The notes: generated by a model from the sequence alone, not told the origin. A stretch of DNA of 64,000 bases from Kitasatospora sp. MAA4 (GCF_029893355.1 NZ_JARZAI010000010.1:1-64000), one strand, 5' to 3'; positions 18,540 through 27,787 are shown, counted from the stretch's first letter. Numbers and translations are program-made.

Positions 18540-19366
18540 CCACCCTGCCACCGACCGTCCTCACCGACCTGGCCCACGGCGGCCGTTGGACCTCCCTGCG
18601 AGCCGGCGAGCGCGAATGGCTCTGGCACCGCCCGGACCGGGCCCGCGCCACCGTCCGCCCCGGCGACCCGTTCGTCGACGCCGGCGGCCTGGAGGAGTGC
18701 GTCCCGACCGTACGCGGCACCCCCGACCACGGCGACGCCTGGTCCCGGCCCTGGCGGCGCGACGGCGACACCGACCTCGTCCAGTGCCCCGACTTCGTGC
18801 TGCGCCGACGCATCGAGACCGGGCCGACCGCGCTGCGCGCCGTCTACGAGCTGCACGCCGACCCTGGCTACCGCCTGCTCTGGGCAGCCCACGCGCTCCT
18901 GGACACCACCCCGCACGCTCGCCTCACCGCGCCCGACGCCACCACGGCCCGCCTCTTCCCCGAGGCGGCCGGCCTGCTCGACCGGCCGTGGCCCGAGGGC
19001 GCCCGCCACATCACGGGACCCTGGCCCACGCCGCACGGCCTGCCACTGGACCGTCTGGGCCCCGACGACGGCACCGCGGTCGGCGCGATCCTCACCGACT
19101 GCGCGAGCGTGACCGTCACCGACGGCCCCCACACGCTCACCTTCTCCCTTCACACCGACGCCGCCGTCCCCGTCTCCGTCGCGCTCTGGCGCAACCTGCG
19201 CGGCTTCCCCGCCTCGGCCCCCTACCGGAGCATCGGCGTCGAGCCGATGCTCGGATCCGTCTTCGACCTCGCCGAGGCCGGGCCCGACGACGCCGCGACG
19301 GTCCCGGCCGGCGGCACGCTGCGCTGGGAACTCGGCATCACCGCGACCGGCACCCGCTCCACCTGA
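18533..19366 (+). CDS. aldose 1-epimerase-like (galactose mutarotase-fold) protein
   Basis: A 277-residue all-beta protein with landmarks of the galactose-mutarotase-like superfamily: GGLEECVPTV in the first third, a central YELHADPGYRLLWAAHALLD strand pair and SIGVEPMLG near the end, where epimerases keep their catalytic Glu. It is distant from canonical GalM, so the substrate is uncertain; interconverting sugar anomers to feed the dehydrogenase or lactonase is plausible. The start overlaps the end of dgoD by seven bases. Confidence 0.6.
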   Translation: MVTTLPPTVLTDLAHGGRWTSLRAGEREWLWHRPDRARATVRPGDPFVDAGGLEECVPTVRGTPDHGDAWSRPWRRDGDTDLVQCPDFVLRRRIETGPTALRAVYELHADPGYRLLWAAHALLDTTPHARLTAPDATTARLFPEAAGLLDRPWPEGARHITGPWPTPHGLPLDRLGPDDGTAVGAILTDCASVTVTDGPHTLTFSLHTDAAVPVSVALWRNLRGFPASAPYRSIGVEPMLGSVFDLAEAGPDDAATVPAGGTLRWELGITATGTRST

Positions 19367-19383
19367 ACCGACGAGGCATCCCC

Positions 19384-20010
19384 GTGAACCTGACCGAACT
19401 GCCGTACCGGACCCTGGCCATCGTGCGCGGCACCGACCGCGATGCGGCGCTGCGCACCGTCCTCACCCTCGCCGAGGAGGGCATCACCGCCGCCGAGGTG
19501 TCCCTGACCACCCCCGACGCCCTGTGGGTGATCACCCGGGCCCGCCGCGAACTCGGCCCCCGCGCGACCCTCGGCGCCGGCACCGTCCTGACCGGCGAGG
19601 ACGCCGCCCGCGCCGCCGACGCCGGCGCGAGCTTCCTCGTCACTCCCGGCCTCGGCGAGGACCTGCGCCGCAGCCCCACCCCGGAACTCCCCCTGCTGAT
19701 AGGGGCACTGACACCCAGTGAGGTGATCACGGCGACCGAGAACGGCGCGCTCGCCGTCAAGCTCTTCCCCGCCTCGCTGGGCGGCCCCGGCTACCTGAAG
19801 GCCCTGCGCGACCCCTTCCCCACCGTGCCGTTCCTGCCCGTCGGCGGTATCGACGCCGCCTCGGCGCTCGGCTACCTCGCCGCAGGCGCGGTCGCCGTCG
19901 GCGTCGGCTCACCGCTGGTCGGCGACGCCGCCGGCGGCGGAGACCTGGACGCGCTGCGCGAGCGCGTCGCCCGCTGGCGCACCGCCCTCACCGAGGAGGT
20001 CGCGGCATGA
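19384..20010 (+). CDS. 2-keto-3-deoxy-6-phosphogalactonate/gluconate aldolase
   Basis: A 208-residue class I aldolase of the KDPG/KDPGal family, cleaving the phosphorylated keto-deoxy acid to pyruvate and glyceraldehyde 3-phosphate. Motifs: AIVRGTDRDAAL (Glu-to-Thr variation near the start), GAGTVLTGEDA, and the Schiff-base lysine in ALAVKLFPASLGGPGYLKAL, with FLPVGGIDAASALGYLAAG following. GTG at 19384. In the operon with the kinase (overlap ATGA at 20007), it would act last in the pathway. Confidence 0.85.
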   Translation: MNLTELPYRTLAIVRGTDRDAALRTVLTLAEEGITAAEVSLTTPDALWVITRARRELGPRATLGAGTVLTGEDAARAADAGASFLVTPGLGEDLRRSPTPELPLLIGALTPSEVITATENGALAVKLFPASLGGPGYLKALRDPFPTVPFLPVGGIDAASALGYLAAGAVAVGVGSPLVGDAAGGGDLDALRERVARWRTALTEEVAA

Positions 20011-20972
20011 CCGGCACCCCACCGCTCGACGTCGTCACCGTCGGCGAGACCATGGCCGCGCTGCGCGCCACCGGCCCGGTCAGGCTCGGCGCGCCGATGC
20101 AGCTGTCCGTCGCGGGCGCCGAGGCCAACGTGGCGATCGGGCTGGCCCGGCTCGGACACCGCGCCGGCTGGGTGGGACGGGTCGGCGACGACGAGTTCGG
20201 CGCACTCGTCCTGCGCACGCTGCGCGCCGAACAGGTCGACGTCAGCCACGCGCGCCTCGACCCCGACGGCCGACCCACCGGCCTGCTGGCCCGTGAGGAC
20301 AGGATCGCCGACCTGGTCAGTGTCGCCTACTACCGCACCGGCTCGGCCGGCTCGGCCCTTCGGGCCTCGGACGTCCTGCCTGCCCTGAACCCCGGTGTCC
20401 GCGTCCTCCACCTGACCGGGATCACCCCCGCCCTGAGCGCCGACGCCGCCGAGGCCGTCCGCGCGGCGGCCGCCAGGGCCCGCGAACTCGGCATCACCGT
20501 CTGCCTCGACGTCAACTACCGGGCCCGCCTGTGGTCACCGGCCGCCGCGAGGACAGCCCTGCTGCCGCTGGCCCGGCTGGCCGACGTGCTGGTCGCCTCC
20601 GCCGACGAGCTCCACCTGGTCTCCGAGGACCCGTCCCTGCCCGAGCCGGACGCGCTCACCGCGCTGCTCGCCCAGGGACGCCGCGAGGTGGTGCTCACCA
20701 GAGGCGGCGACGGCGCGAGCGCCACCACCATCCATGGCACCGTCGACACGCCCGCCCGCAAAGTGCCCGTGGTCGACGTGGTCGGGGCCGGCGACGCCTT
20801 CGTCGCGGGCTACCTCTCCGGCCTGCTCGACGGACTCGACGTCGAAGGCCGCCTCCAGCGGGCCGCCGCCACCGGCGCCTTCGCCGTCGCCACCCGAGGC
20901 GACTGGGAGGGCCTGCCCACCCGCCGCGACCTCAGCCTCCTCGACCAACCCGCCGGCACCACCCTTCGCTAG
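20007..20972 (+). CDS. PfkB-family sugar kinase, 2-keto-3-deoxygalactonate/gluconate kinase
   Basis: A 321-residue ribokinase-fold kinase. It has the N-terminal PfkB features (GGxxxNVA-like AGAEANVAIGLARLG) and the C-terminal signature VVDVVGAGDAFVAGYLSGLL with the catalytic Asp in GAGDAF. It should phosphorylate 2-keto-3-deoxygalactonate at C6 before aldol cleavage by the upstream gene's product. Overlaps the aldolase gene by four bases. Confidence 0.82.
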   Translation: MTGTPPLDVVTVGETMAALRATGPVRLGAPMQLSVAGAEANVAIGLARLGHRAGWVGRVGDDEFGALVLRTLRAEQVDVSHARLDPDGRPTGLLAREDRIADLVSVAYYRTGSAGSALRASDVLPALNPGVRVLHLTGITPALSADAAEAVRAAAARARELGITVCLDVNYRARLWSPAAARTALLPLARLADVLVASADELHLVSEDPSLPEPDALTALLAQGRREVVLTRGGDGASATTIHGTVDTPARKVPVVDVVGAGDAFVAGYLSGLLDGLDVEGRLQRAAATGAFAVATRGDWEGLPTRRDLSLLDQPAGTTLR

Positions 20973-20988
20973 CCTCCCGGGAGTTCGC

Positions 20989-21861
20989 ATGACCGAGTCC
21001 AGCCGGATCGAGACCTGGGTCGACGGCGACCACGAACTCGGCGAAGGCGCCCGCTGGATCGACGGACGGCTCGTCTACGTCGACATCCTCGCCGGGCGCC
21101 TGCTCGAAGTCGCCGACCTCCCCGGTCCGCGAACTTCGCGCGAACTCCTGCGACTTGACGTCCCCCTCGGCGCCGTCGCCCCGATCGGCGGACGCCCCGG
21201 ACACTGGATCGCGGCCGCCGGCACCGGCATCGCCCTGCTCGACCCCGACGGCCGCCTCAACTGGCTCGCCCGCCCGGAGGACCGGTCCCCCGTCCCCACC
21301 AGGATGAACGACGGCGCCTGCGACCCGCACGGCCGGTTCTGGGCCGGCAGCATGGCCTACGACGCCACCCCAGGCGCCGGCTCCCTCTACCGCACCGACC
21401 GCGACGGCTCCGTCCACCGCGTCCTGGACGGCATGACCATCGTCAACGGCCCCGCCTTCACCAGCACGGGAGACCTCCTCTACGTCGCCGACTCCGCCGC
21501 CGGCGTCATCCACCGCTGCACCCTCGACCCCGACGGCAACCCCACCGGCCGCGAGGAGTTCACCCGCGTCACCGCCGGCGGCTCCCCCGACGGGATGACC
21601 ATCGACACCGACGGCTGCCTCTGGGTCGCCATCTGGGGCCACGGCACCGTCCACCGCTACCACCCCGACGGCACCCGCCTGGCCACCCTGCAACTGCCCG
21701 CCTCCCAACCCACCTCCGTCTGCCTCACCCCGACCGGCGGACGCCTCCTCGTCACCACCGCCCGCCACGGCCTCACCAACCCCGGTCGCCGGGACGGATC
21801 CGTGCTGAGCCTCCCAGCCGAGGCCACGGCCCCGCCTGCCTGCGCCTACCAGCCGCGTTGA
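20989..21861 (+). CDS. SMP-30/gluconolactonase-like lactonase
   Basis: A 290-residue six-bladed propeller of the SMP-30/regucalcin family. Metal ligands are recognisable in HELGEGARW (Glu), TRMNDGACDPHGRFWAG (Asn, Asp), MTIVNGPAF (Asn) and SPDGMTIDTDGCLWVA (Asp). It would hydrolyse the aldonolactone made by the dehydrogenase. The gene follows the kinase by 16 bases with GGGAG as SD, completing the pathway genes in one operon. Confidence 0.82.
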   Translation: MTESSRIETWVDGDHELGEGARWIDGRLVYVDILAGRLLEVADLPGPRTSRELLRLDVPLGAVAPIGGRPGHWIAAAGTGIALLDPDGRLNWLARPEDRSPVPTRMNDGACDPHGRFWAGSMAYDATPGAGSLYRTDRDGSVHRVLDGMTIVNGPAFTSTGDLLYVADSAAGVIHRCTLDPDGNPTGREEFTRVTAGGSPDGMTIDTDGCLWVAIWGHGTVHRYHPDGTRLATLQLPASQPTSVCLTPTGGRLLVTTARHGLTNPGRRDGSVLSLPAEATAPPACAYQPR

Positions 21862-22142
21862 CTTCCTCCCCCTCGAGGGGCTCCGCCGGGGAACATGGGG
21901 CTCGACGGACCCAGCCTGCGCGAGGCCGGTCAGGAACGACCCGCCCCCGCGGGCGCCGGGGCTACGGCCAGGACCTCTCCGCCCGTGAGCAGCAGGTCGC
22001 CGGCCTCCTCGCCACCGGCGCCACCAACCAGGACATCGCCCGCGCCCTCGCCCTGTCCGTGCGCACCGCCGAACACCACGTCGCCAGCACCCTCAGAAAG
22101 CTCCACACCACCAGAGAGCGACTGCACGGCGAACAGCACTGA
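21858..22142 (+). pseudogene. LuxR-type helix-turn-helix remnant
   Basis: From about 21966 the frame encodes DLSAREQQVAGLLATGATNQ and DIARALALSVRTAEHHVAST, a clear GerE/LuxR C-terminal DNA-binding domain. Upstream of it there are only ~35 residues of low-complexity Arg/Gly/Pro sequence, with no sensor or response-regulator domain; the only upstream start is a TTG overlapping the lactonase stop. It may be the tail of a large LuxR regulator lost by deletion, or a stand-alone short HTH protein. The remnant reading is preferred. Confidence 0.45.
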
Positions 22143-22189
22143 TCACAACGCGGGCGGAACTCCCGGGCGCCGTCGGCCTCCCGCGCGGG

Positions 22190-23215
22190 TCAGTCCGAGA
22201 AGTCCTGGGTCATCCACACCGTTCCCGAGGAGTCGCGCAGCAGCTCGATACCGATGTGGTGGAACGACGGGTCCAGGATGTTGCGACGGTGGCCGTCGTT
22301 CGGCGGCTGCTCGGCGAGCATGCTGTTGGTGAGCCCGACGGCCATGCCGGCTATCGCCGCCGTGGTGTCGGCGACCGGGCCGCCCTCGCCGATGTTCTCG
22401 CCGGCGGCCGTCCACTGGACGCCGGCGGCGTTCTCGCGGGCGCCGAAGGCGGGCTCGCCCGGGCACTGGTGCTCCAGTCCGCAGCCCGCGGCCATGGTGT
22501 GGTTGTGCGCGTCCGCGCTGGTTCGCAGGCCGGCGAGCATCTGCAGCGGTGCGAGGCCCTGGGCGGCGCGTGCCTGGTTGATGACGGCCAGCACCTGGGC
22601 AGCCGCCGCGTCCAGGTCGGCGCCGGAGGTGTCGGCGGAGGCGGCGTTCGGCACGGGGGCAGCCGCACCGCCTCCAACGACGGTGGAACTCGGCGCCGGG
22701 AGGGGGGAGTTGGTGCCCTGCGCGAGCTGGGGGGCGGCGGCGGTCTGCGCGTTGCCCGCTGCGGGCGCGCTCGACGGTGCACCGGCGGTGGGACGGTTCA
22801 CCGCCGTCGTGCCGGCAGACGAACTGGGCAGCCGGGTGGGTCCGGTGGCCTGCGGAGCCGGGACCGCCGAGGCGGCGGGGGCCCCGGTCGGCGAGCCGGA
22901 GGCAGTGTTCGCCAGGGCGTCGTCGGTCGCCAGCGGTGGTTCCGCAGCCGACAACGGCGTGCCGTCGTGCGGGCCGGGCGACAGGGCTCTGCCGCCCATC
23001 ACCACTGCTGTCGCCGTCGCCGCCAGCGCGACTGCGGTGAGCAGCGGCTTGGCGCCGCGCACCCCTCGCCTCCCCCGGTGTCGGCCGTTGCCGTCCCGGC
23101 GATGGGAGCCACCGCCCGCCCTGCGTGCCACCGGAGTCGGGTCGTACCCGCCTGCCGGCCCCTCACCGCCCCAGGGCTGCGCACTCGACTCGGCGTCGGT
23201 CGCGTACTCCATCAT
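22190..23215 (-). CDS. membrane-anchored CAP/SCP-domain protein
   Basis: A 341-residue type II membrane protein: a charged cytoplasmic N-terminus, one transmembrane helix (about 55-75, LLTAVALAATATAVVMGG), a Pro/Ala/Ser/Thr linker of ~120 residues, and a C-terminal CAP domain with NQARAAQGLAPLQMLAGLRT, His-containing AHNHTMAAG, GENIGEGG and NDGHRRNILDPSFHHIGIEL. CAP domains act extracellularly; the bacterial activity is mostly undefined. Start at 23215 (third codon of the longest reading) gives proper spacing from AGGAGG. Confidence 0.8.
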   Translation of the reverse strand: MMEYATDAESSAQPWGGEGPAGGYDPTPVARRAGGGSHRRDGNGRHRGRRGVRGAKPLLTAVALAATATAVVMGGRALSPGPHDGTPLSAAEPPLATDDALANTASGSPTGAPAASAVPAPQATGPTRLPSSSAGTTAVNRPTAGAPSSAPAAGNAQTAAAPQLAQGTNSPLPAPSSTVVGGGAAAPVPNAASADTSGADLDAAAAQVLAVINQARAAQGLAPLQMLAGLRTSADAHNHTMAAGCGLEHQCPGEPAFGARENAAGVQWTAAGENIGEGGPVADTTAAIAGMAVGLTNSMLAEQPPNDGHRRNILDPSFHHIGIELLRDSSGTVWMTQDFSD

Positions 23216-23326
23216 CTGCATCTCCTCCTGTCAACGGCCTTCCATGGCAGGAGACCCCCAGGAGGTCGGCCGATAACGGAAAACCTGGAACAGACTTTCG
23301 ACCCGGGGTTCACGGGCGTCCGGACA

Positions 23327-23370
23327 CCGTGCTCCCCCCGCTGTGTACCGGCACAGCGGGGGGAGCACGG
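23327..23370 (-). terminator. strong 19-bp hairpin terminator
   Basis: A perfect 19-bp inverted repeat (23327-23345 and 23352-23370) with a 6-base loop, its stem including a CCCCCC/GGGGGG core. It starts 20 bases after the stop of the minus-strand gene ending at 23391 and should separate it from the CAP gene downstream. Confidence 0.65.
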
Positions 23371-23390
23371 ACCTGCGGGTGGCAGCGCGC

Positions 23391-25265
23391 TCAGGAGACG
23401 TTGAGCGCGGTGTCGTCGAGCACGAAGCTGACCCGCGAGGAGCCGTTGGCCTCGACACCGGTGAAGGTGAGCCTCACCGTCCGGCCGGCGAGGGCCGAGA
23501 GGTCCAGGGTCTTGTGCTGGTAGCCGTCGGCCGAGTCCCGGTCGGAGTAGGTCGCCAGGGTGGTCGAGCCGGCCGCGACGGTCAGGGTGTCGGCGGTGCT
23601 GCTCGGAGTGGCGCTGTTGACGTGCAGCCAGAAGCTCAGGCTCGCCTTGCAGCCTGCCGGGATGGTCACCTGCTGCGAGACGCTGTCGGTCTGCGGGAGC
23701 AGGTAGCCGTCCAGCCACGCGTCCCAGGTGCCGGAGTGGGGAGCCTCCCCGCCGGAGTTGTCGATCACGAACGGGGTGGCCTTCCACGGCGAGGCGGTGC
23801 CGGCCTCGAAGCCGGGGTCGGCGAGCAGTTGGGCCGGGGTGCAGCGGCCGGCCGACGGCTTGGGAGTGGAGCCGGTGGTGGGGGCGGCGCTGGAGGTGGG
23901 CATCGCGGTCGGCCTGCCGCTGGACGTCGCGGTGGGCATAGCGGTGGGTATGGCGGTGGGTATGGCGGTGGGTGTGGGTGTGGGCGTCGCGGTCGGGACG
24001 GCGGTGGCCGAGGCCGATGCCGTCGGCGTGGCGGTGGGCGTCGAGGCGGCCTGCTGGCAGCCGAGGTTGGTGAGCGAGGCTGCGAGGCGCTGGGTCAGGA
24101 AGTCGAAGAGGGTCTGCCCGTTCTGCGGGGACGCGGCCACGGAGGTGAACGGCCGGTCCAGGACGATGCGCTGGGTGCCGACCGTGGCGAGGTTGGCGCA
24201 GTAGGCGGCCGGGTCACCGTTGGCGGTGGCGCCGAGCGCGGGCTGGTCGACGCCGGCGCGGTAGAGGTTGGCCTTGTTCCGGCTCTGCTGGTTGTTCTCG
24301 GTGACCATCGGGTCGTTGAGCGGGACGAGGGCGACGGGGCTCGCCTGGAGCTTGGCCGCCTGGAGTTCGTTGAGGGCGAGCGAGGTGACCGTGCTGCCGG
24401 GGTCGGCGAGGTCGGGGGCCCGCCACGGGGTGCAACCCAGGGCCGGATCCTCGAAGTTGTCGAGCAGCAGGTTGTCGCTGCCGTTGAGCAGCGCGGCAGG
24501 CTGCATCATCGCGCCGCCTGCGAGCGCGGCGGCGTTCTTCGCGGTCTTCTGGGCGATCGTGCCCTGGGTGCTGACCAGGTACTCGGTGGTGACGTTGTCG
24601 CTCTGGTCCTGGTCGACCAGGCCGAAGTCGCGGGTGGTCAGGCAGGGTCGGCCGTCCTTGGCGGTGCCCAGGGGCGGGACGGCGAGCCTGCCGGCGCCTT
24701 CGGCGGTGTTGGCCGCGGTGAAGAAGGCGGGGGCGTTGCAGTACGCGAACTGGCCGAACGGCTGGCCGCCCTGAATGCCGCCCACGCAGTTTCCGGCGGC
24801 GGTCTGACCGGCCAGGCTGAGCGTGTTGCCGTTGTAACCGAACCAGATGCCGACCACGGCGCCGGCCGGCAGGGCCGGCAGGACGGGGGCGGCCGCCGGG
24901 GTGCTCCCGTTGTCGATGACCAGCGGGTTGTAGACCGAGAGGGTGCCGGTGGCCGGGTCGATCACGGTGGCCTGGACGAAGGCCGATTGGTTGGCGTTCG
25001 ACTCGTGGCAGGCGCCCTGGGCCGGATCGGTGGCCGTCAGCCGGTAGGGCGTGGCCAGGCCCTGGGCGGTGAGCGGGTTGGCCGGCACCCGCAGGGTGCA
25101 GTTCGGGTTGGGCTGGGCCGGCGGGGCGGCCGGCGGCGTGGTGGCGGCGAAGGACACGCCCAGCAGGGCGGCGCCCGCGGTGATGACACCACCGAGGCCG
25201 AGGCTGAACGTGGTCACCCGACGGCTTCGGGCACGGGAACGATGGCTGGCTGACGTAGGGGGCAC
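23391..25265 (-). CDS. secreted protein of unknown family with Thr/Pro-rich linker and C-terminal beta-sandwich
   Basis: A 624-residue exported protein. It has a basic N-terminus with a hydrophobic stretch (TFSLGLGGVITAGAALLGVS), then an uncharacterised domain of ~370 residues (PNCTLRVPANPLTAQGLATP, CHESNANQSAFVQATVIDP, GLVDQDQSDNVTTEYLVSTQ, LDRPFTS). A PTATPTA-type linker (~90 residues) and a C-terminal ~150-residue module (DPGFEAGTASPWKAT, LSFWLHVNSATPSS) that looks like a carbohydrate-binding-like jelly roll follow. Six or more Cys suggest disulfides. The first domain is duplicated in the gene at 26354. GTG at 25265 has AGAGGA six bases upstream. Function unknown; the surrounding Rieske and reductase genes hint at an extracellular redox or metal role. 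Confidence 0.7.
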   Translation of the reverse strand: MPPTSASHRSRARSRRVTTFSLGLGGVITAGAALLGVSFAATTPPAAPPAQPNPNCTLRVPANPLTAQGLATPYRLTATDPAQGACHESNANQSAFVQATVIDPATGTLSVYNPLVIDNGSTPAAAPVLPALPAGAVVGIWFGYNGNTLSLAGQTAAGNCVGGIQGGQPFGQFAYCNAPAFFTAANTAEGAGRLAVPPLGTAKDGRPCLTTRDFGLVDQDQSDNVTTEYLVSTQGTIAQKTAKNAAALAGGAMMQPAALLNGSDNLLLDNFEDPALGCTPWRAPDLADPGSTVTSLALNELQAAKLQASPVALVPLNDPMVTENNQQSRNKANLYRAGVDQPALGATANGDPAAYCANLATVGTQRIVLDRPFTSVAASPQNGQTLFDFLTQRLAASLTNLGCQQAASTPTATPTASASATAVPTATPTPTPTAIPTAIPTAMPTATSSGRPTAMPTSSAAPTTGSTPKPSAGRCTPAQLLADPGFEAGTASPWKATPFVIDNSGGEAPHSGTWDAWLDGYLLPQTDSVSQQVTIPAGCKASLSFWLHVNSATPSSTADTLTVAAGSTTLATYSDRDSADGYQHKTLDLSALAGRTVRLTFTGVEANGSSRVSFVLDDTALNVS

Positions 25266-25719
25266 GGGAGATCCTCTGAAGAAGGTGTCATGACGGTGGG
25301 ACACGTCTGTGAGGGCGACGGCCGATCGCTGACGGGTGCTCAAGGGCGAGCAGGCGTCAGCTTCGAGACCACAGGGGGGAGTTCGGGCTCTCAACGTGGG
25401 AGCGAACGCCGATGTGATCGATCGTAGGAGGCTTCCGGGGCCGGAACCCGCCGTCGGGTGATCCCCTAAGGGACACATAAGGCGCCGCTCAACCGACGGC
25501 AGGCCGCCCGCTCAGTCGACGGCGGCGGTCACCGCGTCCCCCGCGCGCCAGGCGCGGGACGAGCCGCCGTCCACCGCGGTCGCCGCCGTGGCGGCCCCCA
25601 GCGACCAGGTCGTGGCCTTGAGCGGGAACCTCGCCAACCCGGCCCGACCGGCGTGCGCCGCGCTGGAGGCATCGACGTGGGCTCCGGTCGTCCGCGCCGC
25701 GAGACGTTGGGCTGCGGCG
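25266..25719. other. gap: promoter region plus a coding-like relic
   Basis: This 450-bp gap carries the 11-bp-spaced repeat at 25464-25481 (separate entry) as the promoter region of the secreted protein gene. On the minus strand 25512-25716 is open and coding-like in composition (ending AWRAGDAVTAAVD, stop at 25512), but has no start codon or SD and I do not recognise it. It may be the tail of a lost gene downstream of the Rieske gene. Confidence 0.3.
25464..25481 (-). promoter_or_regulatory. OmpR-type direct repeat upstream of the secreted-protein gene
   Basis: On the minus strand CTTATGT (25481-25475) and CTTAGGG (25470-25464) start exactly 11 bp apart, the one-turn spacing used by OmpR/PhoB-family response regulators. 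The same pattern occurs at 27908-27925, 28000-28017 and 37867-37884. About 200 bp upstream of the GTG at 25265, so the transcript leader would be long. Confidence 0.45.
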
Positions 25720-26256
25720 TCAGCCGCCCAGTACCAGGTTGCCGCCGTCGACCTTCACCGCGACCGCGGGCAGCGCGGACATGGCCGGTCCCCCGGCGAC
25801 CGAGCCATCGGCGATCTTGAAGGTGCTGCCGTGGCAGGGGCACGTGATGACTCCGCCGGAGACGCCGGAGACCGTGCAGCCCTTGTGCGTGCAGACCGCG
25901 CTGAACGCCTTGTACTGCCCCGCCGTCGCCTGGGTGACGACCACCTTGGCCGCGGGGAAGACGACGCCACCGCCGACCGGGACGTCCATCGCCCTGCCGA
26001 GCACGGTGGGGCCGCCGGACATCGACGGGTCGGCCGTACCGTTGGCGGCGGCGCTACCGGGCGAGGGAGAGTCGGCAGCGCCCGTGGAGGTGGGGGCGTC
26101 CGAGGCGGGGGCGTCCGAGGCGGAGCCGTCTGCGACAGACGACGAACAACCGCACAGGGCCAGCGCCGCCGCGCCGCCGATACCGGCGGTTCCGCAGAGC
26201 ATGGCACGGCGGGAGGGGGTGGACTGCCGCGCTTCGGCGGCCGTGTTGTCGGACAT
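25720..26256 (-). CDS. Tat-exported Rieske [2Fe-2S] lipoprotein, copy 1
   Basis: A 178-residue protein with a twin-arginine, lipobox-bearing signal (SRRAMLCGTAGIGGAAALAL then CGC), so folded in the cytoplasm, exported with its cluster and lipid-anchored outside. After a Ser/Ala-rich linker, a single Rieske domain (about 80-178) carries both cluster motifs, CTHKGC and CPCHGS, each with its Cys and His ligands. It is probably a mobile one-electron carrier at the outer membrane face. GGAG precedes ATG 26256. A close paralogue is at 30548. Confidence 0.88.
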   Translation of the reverse strand: MSDNTAAEARQSTPSRRAMLCGTAGIGGAAALALCGCSSSVADGSASDAPASDAPTSTGAADSPSPGSAAANGTADPSMSGGPTVLGRAMDVPVGGGVVFPAAKVVVTQATAGQYKAFSAVCTHKGCTVSGVSGGVITCPCHGSTFKIADGSVAGGPAMSALPAVAVKVDGGNLVLGG

Positions 26257-26353
26257 GGTGATCTCCTTCTCGAAGCCGGCGGACAAGGAGCGCCGGACCT
26301 GTTGCGGTGGACGAACTGACCTGAGGGGAACCGTGGTTGATACGGCTGCCGGC

Positions 26354-27787
26354 CTACCAGTGGCTGCCGTAGGCCGTGATCGTCGGGCTCGGTGAGGTGG
26401 CCGGGCTCGGTGCCGTGGTCGGCGCCATGGTGGGGGTCGGTGCCGCGGTGGGACGCGGGGTGCTGGTCGGCATCGCGCTGCCGCTCGGCGTGGCCGTCGT
26501 GCTCGGCACGGCGGTGGGCTCCGCGGTGGGGTCCACGGTGGGCTTCGCGGTCGGACCGGGGGTCGGGCCGGTCGGCGGGCAGCCGAGACCGACCAGCGAG
26601 GCGGCCAGCCGCTGGGTCAGGAAGTCGAACAGGCTCCGGCCTGCCTGCGGAGACGCCGCCCCGGCGGTGAACGGCCGGTCCAGGTTGAGGCGTTGGGCAC
26701 CGAAGGTGGCGCGGTCCGTGCAGTACGCCGTCAGGTCGCGGTGCGCGGCGGCGCTGTCGCGGGGCAGTGTTCCGTCCGCGTGGTAGCCCATCGCCTGCCC
26801 CGGGTCCTGCTGCCCGGTCCTGGTGCCGGGCGGGCCGCCGATCGGGACCAACGCGATCGGTGACGCCTGGAAGTTGGCCGCCTGGAGTTCGTCGAGGGCG
26901 AGCGCGGTGGCCTTGCTGCCGGGGTCGGCGAGGTCGGGGGCCATCCACGGGGTGCAGCCCAGCGCCGGGTCCTGGAAGGTGTCCAGCAGCACGTTGTCGC
27001 TGCCGTTGAGCGGCGCGACCCCGCCATGGATCACGGCACCGTGGAGCAGCCGCCCGGTGTTCACGGCGGTCTTCTGCGCGGTCCGGCCGTGTGCGGCGGT
27101 CAGATACTCGGTGGTGACGTTGCCGGCGCGGTCCTGGTCGACCAGCCCCATGTCGCGGGTGGTCGGACAGGGCCGGCCGTCACGGGCGGTGCCCAGGGGC
27201 GGAACGGTGAGCTTGCCCGCGTGCTCCGCGGCGGTCGCGGCGGCGAAGAACGCCGAGCCGTTGCAGGAGGCGAACTGGCTGAACGGCTGCTCTGCGGAGC
27301 GGCCGACGCAACTCCCGGCGGCGGTCTGACCGTTCAGCCGGAGGGCGGCTCCGTTGAAGCTGACCCAGATGCCGACGACCGCCCGCTCCGGCAGCGCGGG
27401 GAGCACCGTACCGGCGGCGGGCTCGCTGCCCTTGTCGATGACCAGGGGGTCGTAGACCGCGATCGCGCCGCTGGCCGGGTCGAGCACGGTGGCCTGGACG
27501 AACGCGGCCTGGCCGGCGTTCGACTCGTGGCAGGGCCCGTTCGCGGGATCGGTGGCGGTCAGGGTGTAGGGAGTGGCCAAGCCTCGGGCGGTGAGCGGGG
27601 CGGCCGGCACGGTGAGAGTGCAGTTCGGATCGGACAGGGCACCCCCGGGAGCGGTGGGAACGATGTCGGCGAAGGAGACGCTGAGCAGGGAGGCGCCGAC
27701 CGCGAGGACGCCCCCGAGCGCGAGGCTCCAACTGGTCACCCGGCCACGTCGGGCTGGGGAATGGTGTTTTGCTGACGGTCGAGGCAT
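26354..27787 (-). CDS. secreted protein, paralogue of the 23391-25265 gene, without the beta-sandwich
   Basis: A 477-residue exported protein aligned over its whole length with the gene at 23391: same N-terminal hydrophobic segment (SWSLALGGVLAVGASLLSVS), DPNCTLTVPAAPLTARGLAT, CHESNAGQAAFVQATVLDP, GLVDQDRAGNVTTEYL and SLFDFLTQRLAASLVGLGC. It ends in a PTAKPTVDPTAEPTAV-type linker and a short tail instead of the jelly-roll module. Separated from the first copy by the Rieske gene, all in the same direction. Function unknown. ATG 27787 has AAAGGAT upstream. Confidence 0.7.
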   Translation of the reverse strand: MPRPSAKHHSPARRGRVTSWSLALGGVLAVGASLLSVSFADIVPTAPGGALSDPNCTLTVPAAPLTARGLATPYTLTATDPANGPCHESNAGQAAFVQATVLDPASGAIAVYDPLVIDKGSEPAAGTVLPALPERAVVGIWVSFNGAALRLNGQTAAGSCVGRSAEQPFSQFASCNGSAFFAAATAAEHAGKLTVPPLGTARDGRPCPTTRDMGLVDQDRAGNVTTEYLTAAHGRTAQKTAVNTGRLLHGAVIHGGVAPLNGSDNVLLDTFQDPALGCTPWMAPDLADPGSKATALALDELQAANFQASPIALVPIGGPPGTRTGQQDPGQAMGYHADGTLPRDSAAAHRDLTAYCTDRATFGAQRLNLDRPFTAGAASPQAGRSLFDFLTQRLAASLVGLGCPPTGPTPGPTAKPTVDPTAEPTAVPSTTATPSGSAMPTSTPRPTAAPTPTMAPTTAPSPATSPSPTITAYGSHW

